A stretch of 62,686 nt of DNA from Tepidiphilus sp. J10. GTDB taxonomy: Bacteria > Pseudomonadota > Gammaproteobacteria > Burkholderiales > Thiobacillaceae. The position numbers and the translations under genes are program-made. The notes under the pieces are model-generated. The model was not told the origin of the DNA and did no database searches. It was given only the letters and a program-made list of their open reading frames with translations. Each line of letters opens with the position of its first letter. The first letter of the stretch is position 1. This document shows positions 27,078 through 36,608 of the stretch, one piece after another. The stretch is from contig CAMDHJ010000003.1 in assembly GCA_945897865.1 (NCBI GenBank), positions 1 to 62,686 on the forward strand, given 5' to 3'.

Positions 27078-29504
27078 ATGAACAATCCTGTCCATAAACT
27101 GACAGTCACCGAAAAGATAGGCTATGGCTTCGGCGATCTGGCGTCGAACCTTTACTGGCAGATGTTCTCCATCTTCATCGCCAAGTACTACACCGACGTA
27201 TTCCTGCTCAGTGCCGCCACCATGGGCACCATGCTGCTGGTCACGCGTATCGCCGACGCCTTCATCGACCCGGTCATCGGCGCCCTCGCCGACCGCACGC
27301 ATACGCGCTGGGGCTACTTCCGCCCCTACCTGATCTGGATGGCCCTGCCGATGGCGGTCACCGCCGTCGCCACCTTCACGGTGCCGTCCTTCGACGGCAC
27401 CTCGCGTGTCGTCTATGCCTTCATCACGCTGTCCCTGATGATGGTTGCCTATTCAGCCATCAACATCCCCTATTCGGCGCTGCTTGGCGTCCTAACGCCC
27501 AACTCCCAGGACCGTACCAGCGCCAGCTCGTATCGCTTCGTGATGGCCCTGCTGCCGGTGTTCATCATCGTCAACACCGCCCTGCCGATGGCCAAATATT
27601 TCGGTGGCAGCGAGAACTCGCCGGCTGGCTGGCAGATGACCATGGGCATATATGCGACGGTAGCTGTCGCGCTCTACTTCCTGACCTTTTTTCTCACCAA
27701 GGAGCGGGTGCATCCCGAGCCGGGCCAGAAGACCACGCTGAAGAACGACATCAAGGATCTGTTTTCCAACCGGCCCTGGGTGGTGCTGTGCGTGGTCGGC
27801 ATCGCCGCCCTGACCTACGCCAATATCCGCAACACCGTGGCCATCTTCTATTTCGAGAACGTCGTGCCCGGTGGCGCCAGTTATTTCGGGCCGGTCATGA
27901 CCACCGGCGCGGCCGCCTTCATCGCCGGCGTGATGCTGACCTCGCCGCTGGCCAAGCGCTTCGGCAAACGCAATTTCTATATGGTGTCGATGGGCCTGAC
28001 CGCCCTGCTCACGTTCGGCTTTTACTTTGTGCCGCCCAGCAACATTGCACTGGTCTGGGTGGCCAACACGGTGATCAGTTTCGTCGCCGCCCCGACCGCG
28101 CCGCTGGTCTGGGCGATGTATGCCGACACCGCCGACTATTCGGAATGGAAGAACGGCCGGCGCGCCACCGGCCTGACCTTTTCCGCCGCCTCCTTCGCGC
28201 AGAAACTCGGCTGGGCGATCGGCGGCGCCGGCACCGGCTGGCTGCTGGCTTTCTTCGGCTATCAGGCCGGTCTCGCCCAGGCTGCACAAACGGTGGACGG
28301 CATCATGCTGATGATGAGCGTGATCCCTGCCGTCGGCGCCGTGATCGCCATGGCGGCGTTGTGGTTCTACGAACTCGACGAGCCCACCGTGCGACGCATG
28401 ACCGCCGACCTCGCCCTCCGCCGAGCGCGCGAAACCGACGGAGCGGCGCATCCGCCTACCTCCCTGCTTTCAACCCCGGTGCTGATGCCGCAAGCCTTCG
28501 GCGCAGCTGTTCCGCAACCATTCATGGAGCCCCTCATGGACACCACCCCCGGCACCCTCCCGGAAACCGGCAAACGTTCTCCCTCGCAGCCCGGACCGGA
28601 GGCTGGCGCCACTTCCGCGGCAATCGGCAGCGAACAGCTGGCCAGCGCGCCGCCGCCCCTGCTGTCGCCCCAGGCTCGCTCAACGCTGCAGAGTGAACTA
28701 CGCGCGCAACTGGTCAGCGGTGTGCACGGTTTCTGTTTCAGCCCCTACCTGGAAGGCCAGCGTCCAGGCACGCAAATCAGCGAGGCGCAGATCCGTTCCC
28801 GGCTCGAGATCATCCGGCCACATACCCGCTGGATCCGCAGCTTCTCCTGTACCGACGGCCATGAGCAGACGCCGCGCATCGCCCACGAACTCGGCATCAA
28901 GACCCTGGTCGGCGCCTGGCTCGGCACCGACCGCGCCATCAACGCGCGCGAGATCGAGGGCCTGATCGCGGTCGCCCGTGCCGGCCATGCCGACCTGGTT
29001 GCCGTCGGCAACGAAGTGCTGCTGCGCGAAGACCTGAGCGAAGACGAATTGCTGGCGCAGATCGAATATGTGAAGCAGGCGCTGCCCGGCGTCGCGGTCG
29101 GCTATGTCGATGCCTATTTCCTGTTCGAGAAGCATCCGCGCATCACCGCGGCCTGCGACGTAATCCTGACCAACTGCTATCCGTTCTGGGAAGGTTATCC
29201 GCGCGAGCAGGCGCTGCGCGCCATGCAGACCATGTTCGAACGCACTCGCGCCGTCGCCGGCGGCAAGCGGGTGATCATCAGCGAAACCGGCTGGCCCGAC
29301 CGCGGCAGCGCCTTCAAGACGGCGGTCCCGTCCGAGGAAGGCGCCATGCGCTATTTCATCGACACCCAGAAATGGGCTCGCCAGGACGACATCGAAGTGT
29401 TCTATTTCGCTGCCTTCGACGAAGCCTGGAAGGTCGGTGCCGAGGGTGATGTCGGCGCCTATTGGGGTCTCTGGGACAAGGATGGCAAGGCCAAGTTTGC
29501 TTGA
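27078..29504 (+). CDS. GPH/MFS sugar transporter fused to a GH17 glucanase domain
   Basis: One open frame of 808 residues joins two domains. Residues 1 to about 445 are a full glycoside-pentoside-hexuronide cation symporter (KIGYGFGDLASNLYWQ, the RTHTRWGYFRPY loop, WAMYADTADYSEWKNGRRATG, twelve hydrophobic segments). Residues 445-550 are a Pro/Ala-rich linker. Residues 550-808 are GH17, with acid/base Glu near 646 (VAVGNEV) and nucleophile near 736 (IISETGWP). Because the carboxyl end of GPH symporters is cytoplasmic, the hydrolase should face the cell interior and meet sugars as they enter. I saw no stop or frame change in the linker. An internal ATG near 28536 might allow a separate GH17 product. 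Confidence 0.87.
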   Translation: MNNPVHKLTVTEKIGYGFGDLASNLYWQMFSIFIAKYYTDVFLLSAATMGTMLLVTRIADAFIDPVIGALADRTHTRWGYFRPYLIWMALPMAVTAVATFTVPSFDGTSRVVYAFITLSLMMVAYSAINIPYSALLGVLTPNSQDRTSASSYRFVMALLPVFIIVNTALPMAKYFGGSENSPAGWQMTMGIYATVAVALYFLTFFLTKERVHPEPGQKTTLKNDIKDLFSNRPWVVLCVVGIAALTYANIRNTVAIFYFENVVPGGASYFGPVMTTGAAAFIAGVMLTSPLAKRFGKRNFYMVSMGLTALLTFGFYFVPPSNIALVWVANTVISFVAAPTAPLVWAMYADTADYSEWKNGRRATGLTFSAASFAQKLGWAIGGAGTGWLLAFFGYQAGLAQAAQTVDGIMLMMSVIPAVGAVIAMAALWFYELDEPTVRRMTADLALRRARETDGAAHPPTSLLSTPVLMPQAFGAAVPQPFMEPLMDTTPGTLPETGKRSPSQPGPEAGATSAAIGSEQLASAPPPLLSPQARSTLQSELRAQLVSGVHGFCFSPYLEGQRPGTQISEAQIRSRLEIIRPHTRWIRSFSCTDGHEQTPRIAHELGIKTLVGAWLGTDRAINAREIEGLIAVARAGHADLVAVGNEVLLREDLSEDELLAQIEYVKQALPGVAVGYVDAYFLFEKHPRITAACDVILTNCYPFWEGYPREQALRAMQTMFERTRAVAGGKRVIISETGWPDRGSAFKTAVPSEEGAMRYFIDTQKWARQDDIEVFYFAAFDEAWKVGAEGDVGAYWGLWDKDGKAKFA

Positions 29505-29511
29505 CCGCGCC

Positions 29512-30435
29512 ATGCCCGAGAACCTCCTGTTACCCAGCGGCCGCGCCATCTGCTATTCGGGCTACCGCCACGGCCAGAGCCCGGCGGAGCGAATCTATCC
29601 TTCGCTTGAACAGATTCGCGAGGATCTGCGCATCCTGCAACCGCACTGGCGCCTGCTGCGCCTGTACGATTGCAGCCCGCATGCCGAACGGGTGCTGGAG
29701 GTGATTCGCCGCGACGGACTCGACTTCCAGATCATGCTGGGCGCCTATCTCGGTGCCGAAATGAACAATTTCGGCTGCCCCTGGGGCTGCACTTATGACG
29801 AAGCACAGCTTGCGGCTAATCTGGCCGAGAACGATGCCGAAATCTCCCGCCTGATCAACTTGGCAAGCCACTACGCGGATCTGGTATTCGCGGTCGCCGT
29901 TGGCAATGAATGCACCGTCGACTGGACCGATCATTTAGTGTCGCTGCCACGCATGATCGAGTTCGTCCGCCGGGTCAAAAGCCAGCTGCGACAGCCGGTG
30001 ACCTTTTGCGAGAACTACGTGCCCTGGCAATTCAAGCTGCGCGATCTGGCGGCAGGGCTCGATTTCATCTCAATCCATACCTATCCGGTGTGGGAATACA
30101 AACAAGTACATGAGGCGCTGGACTACACCCGCGCAAATTTCGACAGCGTGCTGCGCGCCTGTCCCGGCAAGCCGGTCATCATCAGCGAGGCGGGCTGGGC
30201 AACCCATTCCAATGGACGTGGCATCCAGCCGCATAACACGTCGCAGGAACTGCAGGCCATTTACCTGCGCGACCTGCTCGACTGGACCGATCAGGCGGGC
30301 ATTCTCACCTTCGTGTTCGAAGCCTTCGACGAACCCTGGAAGGGCTCGCCCGACCCGCTCGAACCCGAAAAGCACTGGGGCCTGTACACGGTCGAACGGC
30401 AAACCAAACTCTTCATGCGTCACACCCCATATTAG
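29512..30435 (+). CDS. Second GH17-family enzyme, cytoplasmic
   Basis: The 307-residue product from ATG 29512 (ATG 29482 is an alternative overlapping the fusion gene) has no signal peptide. GH17 marks are AVGNECT (acid/base), IHTYPVWE, VIISEAGWA (nucleophile) and FEAFDEPWK, the last also found in the surface GH17 at 10049. It lies 7 bp after the transporter-GH17 fusion and 8 bp before glgC. GH17 enzymes include endo-beta-1,3-glucanases and beta-1,3-glucan transglycosylases, and sequence alone does not separate these. It ends with TAG. Confidence 0.85.
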   Translation: MPENLLLPSGRAICYSGYRHGQSPAERIYPSLEQIREDLRILQPHWRLLRLYDCSPHAERVLEVIRRDGLDFQIMLGAYLGAEMNNFGCPWGCTYDEAQLAANLAENDAEISRLINLASHYADLVFAVAVGNECTVDWTDHLVSLPRMIEFVRRVKSQLRQPVTFCENYVPWQFKLRDLAAGLDFISIHTYPVWEYKQVHEALDYTRANFDSVLRACPGKPVIISEAGWATHSNGRGIQPHNTSQELQAIYLRDLLDWTDQAGILTFVFEAFDEPWKGSPDPLEPEKHWGLYTVERQTKLFMRHTPY

Positions 30436-30443
30436 GAGGCTAA

Positions 30444-31712
30444 ATGCTGTCCGGTGAACTCGCCTACCAACTCGATCTACCCAAACGCGCCGTTGCTCTG
30501 GTTCTTGCCGGCGGACGCGGCAGCCGCCTGCATGGACTCACCGATCGACGCGCCAAACCGGCGGTCTACTTCGGCGGCAAGTTCCGCATCATCGACTTCG
30601 CCCTGTCCAACTGCATCAACTCGGGGATCCGCCGCATTGGCGTCATCACCCAGTACAAGTCGCACAGCTTGCTGCGCCACCTGCAGCGCGGCTGGGCCTT
30701 CCTCAACAGCGAGATAAACGAGTTCGTCGATCTGCTGCCCGCACAGCAGCGCATTGACGAGGAGACCTGGTATCGCGGCACCGCCGATGCCATCTCCCAG
30801 AACCAGGACATCCTCGACGACTACGATGCCGATTTCGTGGTGGTGCTGGCCGGTGACCACATCTACAAGATGAATTACGCGCTGATGCTGGCCGACCATG
30901 TCGCCAAGGGTCGTGAATGCAGCGTGGCCTGTATCGAGGTCAGTCGCGAGGAAGCCAAGGGCTTTGGCGTCATGTCCGTCGACACGAATTGGCAAATTAC
31001 CGACTTCGTCGAGAAGCCGGCCGAGCCGCCGACCATGCCGGGCAAGCCGGAGGTGTCGCTGGCCAGCATGGGTGTCTATATCTTCAATGCCCAATACCTT
31101 TATGCCGAACTGGCCCGTGACATGACCGATGCCACCTCCAGCCACGACTTCGGCAAGGACATTATTCCCCGCGCGGTGCGCAACGGCTGCGCGGTCGCGC
31201 ACCCGTTCAAGCTCAGTTGCGTGACCACGCAACCCAAGGAACCCCCCTACTGGCGCGACGTCGGCACCATCGACTCCTACTGGGATGCCAACATCGACCT
31301 CACCGCCACCACGCCGCGACTCAACCTCTACAACAACCGCTGGCCGATCCACACCTTCCAGCAGCAACTTGCCCCGGCCAAGTTCATCCACAACCAGGGT
31401 GACAGGCGAGGCATGGCCATTGAATCCCTGGTTTCCGGCGGCAACCTCATCTCCGGCTCACTGCTACGCTCGGTGCTCTACACCAACGTCCGCGTGCACT
31501 CCTACGCCAACGTCGAGTGGTCTGTACTGTTGCCTCAAGTAACGGTAGGCCGTGGCGCACGGCTCAAACGGGTGGTGGTGGACCGCGGCTGCACAATCCC
31601 TGACGGCATGGTGATCGGTGAAGACGCCCAAGCCGATGCCGAACGTTTCTTTCGCACAGAAAGTGGCATCACGCTGGTGACACCGCCGATGCTGGCCCGC
31701 CTCGCAACCTGA
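30444..31712 (+). CDS. glgC: Glucose-1-phosphate adenylyltransferase (ADP-glucose pyrophosphorylase)
   Basis: The 422-residue enzyme makes ADP-glucose from glucose-1-phosphate and ATP for glycogen. It has [21 protein letters not shown] (nucleotide-binding loop), [29 protein letters not shown] and the C-terminal left-handed helix repeats. The start follows AGGAGGCTAA. Its location between a GH17 gene and a large phosphorylase is unusual for glgC, which more often sits with glgA, glgB or glgP. It would directly use the glucose-1-phosphate made by the downstream enzyme. Confidence 0.95.
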   Translation: MLSGELAYQLDLPKRAVALVLAGGRGSRLHGLTDRRAKPAVYFGGKFRIIDFALSNCINSGIRRIGVITQYKSHSLLRHLQRGWAFLNSEINEFVDLLPAQQRIDEETWYRGTADAISQNQDILDDYDADFVVVLAGDHIYKMNYALMLADHVAKGRECSVACIEVSREEAKGFGVMSVDTNWQITDFVEKPAEPPTMPGKPEVSLASMGVYIFNAQYLYAELARDMTDATSSHDFGKDIIPRAVRNGCAVAHPFKLSCVTTQPKEPPYWRDVGTIDSYWDANIDLTATTPRLNLYNNRWPIHTFQQQLAPAKFIHNQGDRRGMAIESLVSGGNLISGSLLRSVLYTNVRVHSYANVEWSVLLPQVTVGRGARLKRVVVDRGCTIPDGMVIGEDAQADAERFFRTESGITLVTPPMLARLAT

Positions 31713-31721
31713 AGGATTGCC

Positions 31722-34700
31722 ATGAATACCCCGACCAGACAGGAAGCCGAAGGCTTCGAACTGCTCGATTTCAACGCGGCACGCCCGTTTTCCGGCTTTC
31801 TGCCCGGCATCGCCGGTGCGCACGGCAAGCCCTTGTGGGTGTTTTATTGCAACCGCGGCCAGGGCATCGCCAGCTTCGGCACAGGCGACCGCAACGGGGC
31901 GATGCTGGAATTTCATCCTGCCGACCAGGCCTATGCACTCACTCCCCTGCATGGCTTCCGCAGCTTCTTCAAGCTCGGCCCCACACTTTACGAGCCATTC
32001 CATACCTGTCCGGAAGCGGGTGTGGCCCAGCGACTGACGGTGCGCCCGGAGGAAATCGAAATCGAGGAGAGCCACGCCGCTCTGGGTCTGCGTATTCGCG
32101 TGGCATATTTCACGCTGCCGAACGAACCCCTGCCGGTGCTGATACGCCGGGTCACAGTCAGCAACGTTGGCGCATCCAGGTTGTGCGGGGAAGTGCTCGA
32201 CGGCCTGCCGCGGGTGGTTCCATTCGGCCTGGATGAACTGTTACTCAAGCAGATGTCACACACCATGCAGGCATTCGCCGAGATCCGCCATGTGGATACA
32301 GCCCTGCCCTTCTACAAACTCAAGGTAGCGCCTTCGGACAAGCCGGAAGTCACCTGGATCGACGGCGGCTTCTTCGCCTTCACACTTCAGCAGGGACACC
32401 CCGTCGCGCAGATCGCCGACCCTGATCTGGTGTTCGGCAGCGATACCAGTCTGCGCACCCCGCTGGCCTTTCTGCACGACGAACGCATCGACCCGTTGCA
32501 GGGGCGGCACGACACGCTAACCGGCTGTGCCTTCGCGCAACTGAAACTGGATCTGGAAGCAGGGTCAGAAACCGGTTGGGATTCCTATTTCGGCCAGGCA
32601 GCAAGCTGGGAAAGCGTACGCGCCTTGCGTCAGCGCATCATCGACGAGACCGGTTATAGCGAACGCAAGCGCAGAGAGAACCACGCGCTCATCGCCAATC
32701 TGAGCGGGCACTTCGACCTGCTCGCCGGCCCGGAACAGCTGGGCCCCTATACCCGCCAGGCTTTTCTCGACAACAGCCTGCGCGGCGGACAACCGGTCAC
32801 CATCGCGGGCCCGCGCGGCCCCCGTGTGTTCCACGCCTACACCCGCAAGCATGGCGACCTGGAGCGCGACTACAACTTCTTCCAGGTCGCGCCCACCTAC
32901 TGGTCCCAGGGCAGCGGCAACTTCCGCGACGTGAACCAGAATCGGCGCTCGGAGAATTTCTTCTTCCCCGGCATCGACAGCGCCAACATCGCAACCTTCT
33001 TCAACCTGATCCAACTCGACGGCAACAACCCCCTGGTCGTTATGCCGGAGAAATTTTGCATTCCTCCGGCGCAGGAGGATACGTTGCAGCAAATGTGGCC
33101 CGAGGCCGACGCCACGGCCTGGCAAAGTCCATTCAGCCCCGGCCGACTGCTGCAGACGCTGATCGAATCGGGTATCAATGCGGATGCCGCCGATGCGCTG
33201 TTCGATCGAATACTCGGCCTCGCCGAGTTGGTTCAGGACGCCAGCCACGGTGAGGGCTACTGGGTCGATCACTGGATCTACAACCTCGACCTCCTCGACA
33301 GCTACGCCGCCCTCTATCCGGACCGGCTGCAGACGCTGTTGATTGAACGGCGCGACTACACCTACTTCGACAACGACCATGTGGTGCAGCCGCGTTCAAG
33401 CAAATACGTGTTGCGCGGAGACGGCACCATCCGGCAACTGAACGCCGTGCTGAAGGACGTCGAAAAGACGCGGCGCATCGCCCGGCGCAGGGAAGCGCCG
33501 CACACCATGCGTTGCGGACACGGCAGCGGACCGATCTACCGCACCACGCTGCTGGCCAAACTGATCAACCTGCTGGCGATCAAGGCCAGCCTGCTCGACC
33601 CGTTCGGCATCGGCCTGGAGATGGAAGCGGACAAACCAGGCTGGTGCGACGCTCTCAACGGCCTGCCCGGCTTGTTCGGCTCTGCCACCCACGAGGCCTA
33701 CGCCCTGCGTCGCGGGATAGCCTTCGTCAAACGCAATCTTGCGGCATCCCCGCTGGCGTTGCCGGTCGAGGTCGGACAACTGGTCAGCGCGGTCAGCGAA
33801 ATCCTGGCAAACGCCGACACCGGCGACTTCTTTCCTGCCTGGCAGCAACTGGCGGCAAAGCGCGAGGCGTTCCGGTCGCAAACCCGGCTGGGGGTGGATG
33901 GCGCGGAAACGCACCTTGAGAGAGGCGAACTGCTGGCCTTCCTGGATGCGACCGATGCCGTTCTGGTGCGCGGTCTAACGCTGGCCATTACCGGCGATGG
34001 ACTGCCGATCAGTTACTACATTCACGAGGCCGTCGAGTTCGAAATCCTGCCGCAACTGCCCAGGCCGGAACCCGAGGATGGCGAGGCGGCGGTGCATGTG
34101 CAGGTCACCCGCTTCGCGCAAAAGCCGGTCGCACCCTTCCTGGAAGGAGCGGTCCACGCGCTACGCGACAGCGACGACCCCGACCGGGCGGCGGCAATCT
34201 ACCGCGCGGTGCGCCAGTCTTCGCTGTACGACGCGAAACTCGGCATGTATCGAGTCAACAGCCCCCTCGACCAGGAAAGCTTCGAGATCGGCCGCAGCCG
34301 GATCTTCGCACCGGGCTGGCTGGAGAACGAATCCATCTTCCTGCACATGCACTACAAATTCCTGCTGGAAACTTTGCGCCATGGCCTGGCTGCTGCGTTT
34401 TTCGAAGACCTGCGGCGTGGCCTGGTGGCGTTCCAGAATCCCGAGATCTACGGCCGCTCACCGCTGGAGAACTCCTCTTTCATCGCCAGCAGCCGCTTCC
34501 CCGATGCCAAGGTTCATGGCGCCGGTTTCGTGGCACGACTCAGCGGCGCCACCGCCGAATGGATCAGCATGGCGCTGCACATGGGCCTGGGTGCCACACC
34601 ATTTCGCCTGGTTGACGGCGAACTTCGTTTTGAGCCCTGCCCCATCCTGGCCGACTGGCTGTTCACCACGGCCCCCAGCAGCGGCTTCAACGCCAACAGC

Positions 34701-34913
34701 TTCGGCCTCAAGCTGTTCGGCCAGACCTGGATCGTCTACGAAAACCCCGCCCGCCGCGCCACCTTCGGACCCGGCGCGGTGGCGCCGGCGGCGTTCGAGC
34801 TGCGCTACCCGGATGGCCGGCGGGTGTCCCATGCCGGCCGTTGGCTGCCGCAGGGACTGGCCCTGGACCTGCGCGAGGGCAGGCTGGCCAGCCTGCTGAT
34901 CGTTCTTAACTGA
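31722..34913 (+). CDS. Large beta-1,3-oligoglucan phosphorylase candidate (GH94/GH149/GH161 clan)
   Basis: The 1063-residue cytoplasmic protein has the architecture of inverting disaccharide or oligoglucan phosphorylases: an N-terminal beta-sandwich domain, then an (alpha/alpha)6 barrel with the block GNFRDVNQNRR (about 398-408), a Gly/Trp-rich barrel (GYWVDHWIYNLDLLDSY) and a C-terminal beta layer. Length exceeds GH94 (about 800) and matches the GH149 and GH161 families of beta-1,3-oligoglucan phosphorylases, which use phosphate to release glucose-1-phosphate. I cannot distinguish the two families by eye; GH149 would fit a Gram-negative host. It starts 9 bp after glgC and its stop lies 7 bp from the convergent GH30 gene. 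Confidence 0.75.
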   Translation: MNTPTRQEAEGFELLDFNAARPFSGFLPGIAGAHGKPLWVFYCNRGQGIASFGTGDRNGAMLEFHPADQAYALTPLHGFRSFFKLGPTLYEPFHTCPEAGVAQRLTVRPEEIEIEESHAALGLRIRVAYFTLPNEPLPVLIRRVTVSNVGASRLCGEVLDGLPRVVPFGLDELLLKQMSHTMQAFAEIRHVDTALPFYKLKVAPSDKPEVTWIDGGFFAFTLQQGHPVAQIADPDLVFGSDTSLRTPLAFLHDERIDPLQGRHDTLTGCAFAQLKLDLEAGSETGWDSYFGQAASWESVRALRQRIIDETGYSERKRRENHALIANLSGHFDLLAGPEQLGPYTRQAFLDNSLRGGQPVTIAGPRGPRVFHAYTRKHGDLERDYNFFQVAPTYWSQGSGNFRDVNQNRRSENFFFPGIDSANIATFFNLIQLDGNNPLVVMPEKFCIPPAQEDTLQQMWPEADATAWQSPFSPGRLLQTLIESGINADAADALFDRILGLAELVQDASHGEGYWVDHWIYNLDLLDSYAALYPDRLQTLLIERRDYTYFDNDHVVQPRSSKYVLRGDGTIRQLNAVLKDVEKTRRIARRREAPHTMRCGHGSGPIYRTTLLAKLINLLAIKASLLDPFGIGLEMEADKPGWCDALNGLPGLFGSATHEAYALRRGIAFVKRNLAASPLALPVEVGQLVSAVSEILANADTGDFFPAWQQLAAKREAFRSQTRLGVDGAETHLERGELLAFLDATDAVLVRGLTLAITGDGLPISYYIHEAVEFEILPQLPRPEPEDGEAAVHVQVTRFAQKPVAPFLEGAVHALRDSDDPDRAAAIYRAVRQSSLYDAKLGMYRVNSPLDQESFEIGRSRIFAPGWLENESIFLHMHYKFLLETLRHGLAAAFFEDLRRGLVAFQNPEIYGRSPLENSSFIASSRFPDAKVHGAGFVARLSGATAEWISMALHMGLGATPFRLVDGELRFEPCPILADWLFTTAPSSGFNANSFGLKLFGQTWIVYENPARRATFGPGAVAPAAFELRYPDGRRVSHAGRWLPQGLALDLREGRLASLLIVLN

Positions 34914-34920
34914 GTACGCG

Positions 34921-36273
34921 CTAACGGGTCAGGTAAGTCGCAATCGAGCGGGGTGGCAGGCCGGTATCCACCCGGCTGTCGCCGACTTGCAACACAAAGC
35001 CGATGCTCGCTTCTGTTCGATTCATGACCACGGTAGCAACCCAGCCATCCGGGTTCACAAAGGCTGTTGCCTCCAGCTCCGGGCAGCCGACTTCGCAACC
35101 TACCCGCCGCGCTCCGGGTTTGATGAAGCGGCTGAAGTGTCCCAGGTAGAAATAGGAACTCTGATACAGCAATGCGTCATGTTCCCGGTCCGCCAGGATC
35201 GGTGCGCTGCAAAAGTTTCCGACGTGGTTGGGGCCGCCCTGTTCGTTAAGCAGCAGGTTCCAGTCGATCCAGCCAACCGTCCAGCGGTTGAGGTCGTTGA
35301 TCAGGGAGCGCGCATAGCGTTCACCCAGATCAAATGAGCCTATGTGCGGCCCGCCTTCCTGGCAACCCTCGGTGAACAGCAACTGCTTGTCGGGCCAGGC
35401 ATCATGTACTTGCTGGACGTGGTCGAAACAGTCCGCTCCATACCAGTGGAAACCCAGCCCCCAGACGTACTTCGCGGCCTCGGGATCGCTGTATATGGTG
35501 TTGGCGCGGTCAATCATAAGGTCTCGGTTGTGGTCCCAGACAACGATGCGGACATGGCCGAGCCCGGCCCGCTGCAGTTCTGGACCGAGAAAGTCGCGGA
35601 CGAAATCTCGTTCCTCCTCAGCGCTGTAAAGGCAAGAATCCCAGATCTGGTTCGCCGCCGGTTCGTTCTGGACCGACACCCCCCAAACCGGCACACCTTC
35701 CTTTGCATACTCCTCGATGAAGCGCACATAGCAGCGCGCCCAGGCAGTCCGGTACTCGGGCAGCAAATGTCCTCCGTGGTTCATCTCACCGTTGCTCTTC
35801 ATCCACGCCGGCGGACTCCAAGGCGACACCAGGATTCTGAGCCCCCTTCCCGCCACACTCTGCGCTTCCTTGATCAGGGGCAATAGCGCCTGGCGGTCAC
35901 GCACAATGCTGAAAGATTGCAGCTCGACGTCACCGGGTGACTCGACATGCGAATAGTTACCGAGAGCGAAATCGCAGCTATTCATATGCACCCGACACAG
36001 TGAATAGCCATGCCCTGTCACGCGATCAAAATAGGCATGCAATACCTCCCTGCGCCGAACAGAACTCAACCCCTGCCAGGTCACCGCAGCCGCCTCGGTA
36101 AAGGCGCCTCCGAAGCCCTCTATGACCTGAAAGGTGCGATGAGGATCGACAACGATGGCAGCCCAATCCAGCTCTGTGCCTTTTTCCAAGTGCAACGGAA
36201 TTTCCGTCAGCCGCGCACCACTGGTCCGGGAGGTAAGAAACATTCGAAGATTTGCTGGGTTTACTTGATGCAC
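34921..36273 (-). CDS. GH30 glucanase/glucosidase, cytoplasmic
   Basis: The protein of up to 450 residues has GH30 marks: FGGAFTEAAA near the start, SPWSPPAWMKSNGEM, acid/base in VQNEP and nucleophile in LLFTEGCQEGG, followed by a C-terminal beta domain. No signal peptide is visible. GTG 36273 is the longest start and ATG 36243 an alternative; neither has a strong ribosome site. GH30 members in glucan loci often cleave beta-1,6 branches, so this enzyme may debranch imported laminarin fragments. It faces the phosphorylase gene tail-to-tail. Confidence 0.86.
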   Translation of the reverse strand: MHQVNPANLRMFLTSRTSGARLTEIPLHLEKGTELDWAAIVVDPHRTFQVIEGFGGAFTEAAAVTWQGLSSVRRREVLHAYFDRVTGHGYSLCRVHMNSCDFALGNYSHVESPGDVELQSFSIVRDRQALLPLIKEAQSVAGRGLRILVSPWSPPAWMKSNGEMNHGGHLLPEYRTAWARCYVRFIEEYAKEGVPVWGVSVQNEPAANQIWDSCLYSAEEERDFVRDFLGPELQRAGLGHVRIVVWDHNRDLMIDRANTIYSDPEAAKYVWGLGFHWYGADCFDHVQQVHDAWPDKQLLFTEGCQEGGPHIGSFDLGERYARSLINDLNRWTVGWIDWNLLLNEQGGPNHVGNFCSAPILADREHDALLYQSSYFYLGHFSRFIKPGARRVGCEVGCPELEATAFVNPDGWVATVVMNRTEASIGFVLQVGDSRVDTGLPPRSIATYLTR

Positions 36274-36339
36274 ATCACATGTCGGAAATTAAAGAACCGT
36301 TTTCGATTATCGACGAAATAAGGCTCCCGACTTCGCCAC

Positions 36340-36480
36340 GCCCCAGATCGAGCGGGACCATGTCGGTTTGTGCCCGTTCCAGGCCTTCGCGGCCGGATGA
36401 AGCCTCGCCGACGACTTCGAATTCGCCGGTCATTTCCAACAACTGCAGAATCGCCTTGCGGAGACGCCAAACTGACTTTT
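36340..36480 (-). pseudogene. Remnant of a NarL-type response regulator receiver domain
   Basis: Read on the minus strand, this stretch gives about 45 residues including RLRKAILQLLEM, EVVGEASSGREGLERA and VPLDL. These match the start of NarL/FixJ-like receiver domains (after the acidic pocket, through the phospho-Asp strand). The rest of the receiver and the DNA-binding domain are missing, and the true start is absent. It fills much of the 335-bp gap between GH30 and the DsrC-like gene. Confidence 0.55.
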
Positions 36481-36485
36481 GTCAA
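36472..36485. promoter_or_regulatory. FNR/DNR-like box before the DsrC-like gene
   Basis: CTGACTTTTGTCAA is an inverted repeat (TGAC-N4-GTCA) closely related to the sites at 5023 and 37022. It lies about 125 bp before the DsrC-like start. Confidence 0.5.
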
Positions 36486-36608
36486 ACCAGTTTTACGCCG
36501 CCGCGAGCATCATCAATTCCGCATTTATCTCCAAGTGCATGCTCAAGTGCGGGAGTTTCGCGGCGGTCATTTTATGGGACCAATAAGTTGTTGAAGACGG
36601 AGGTCAAC

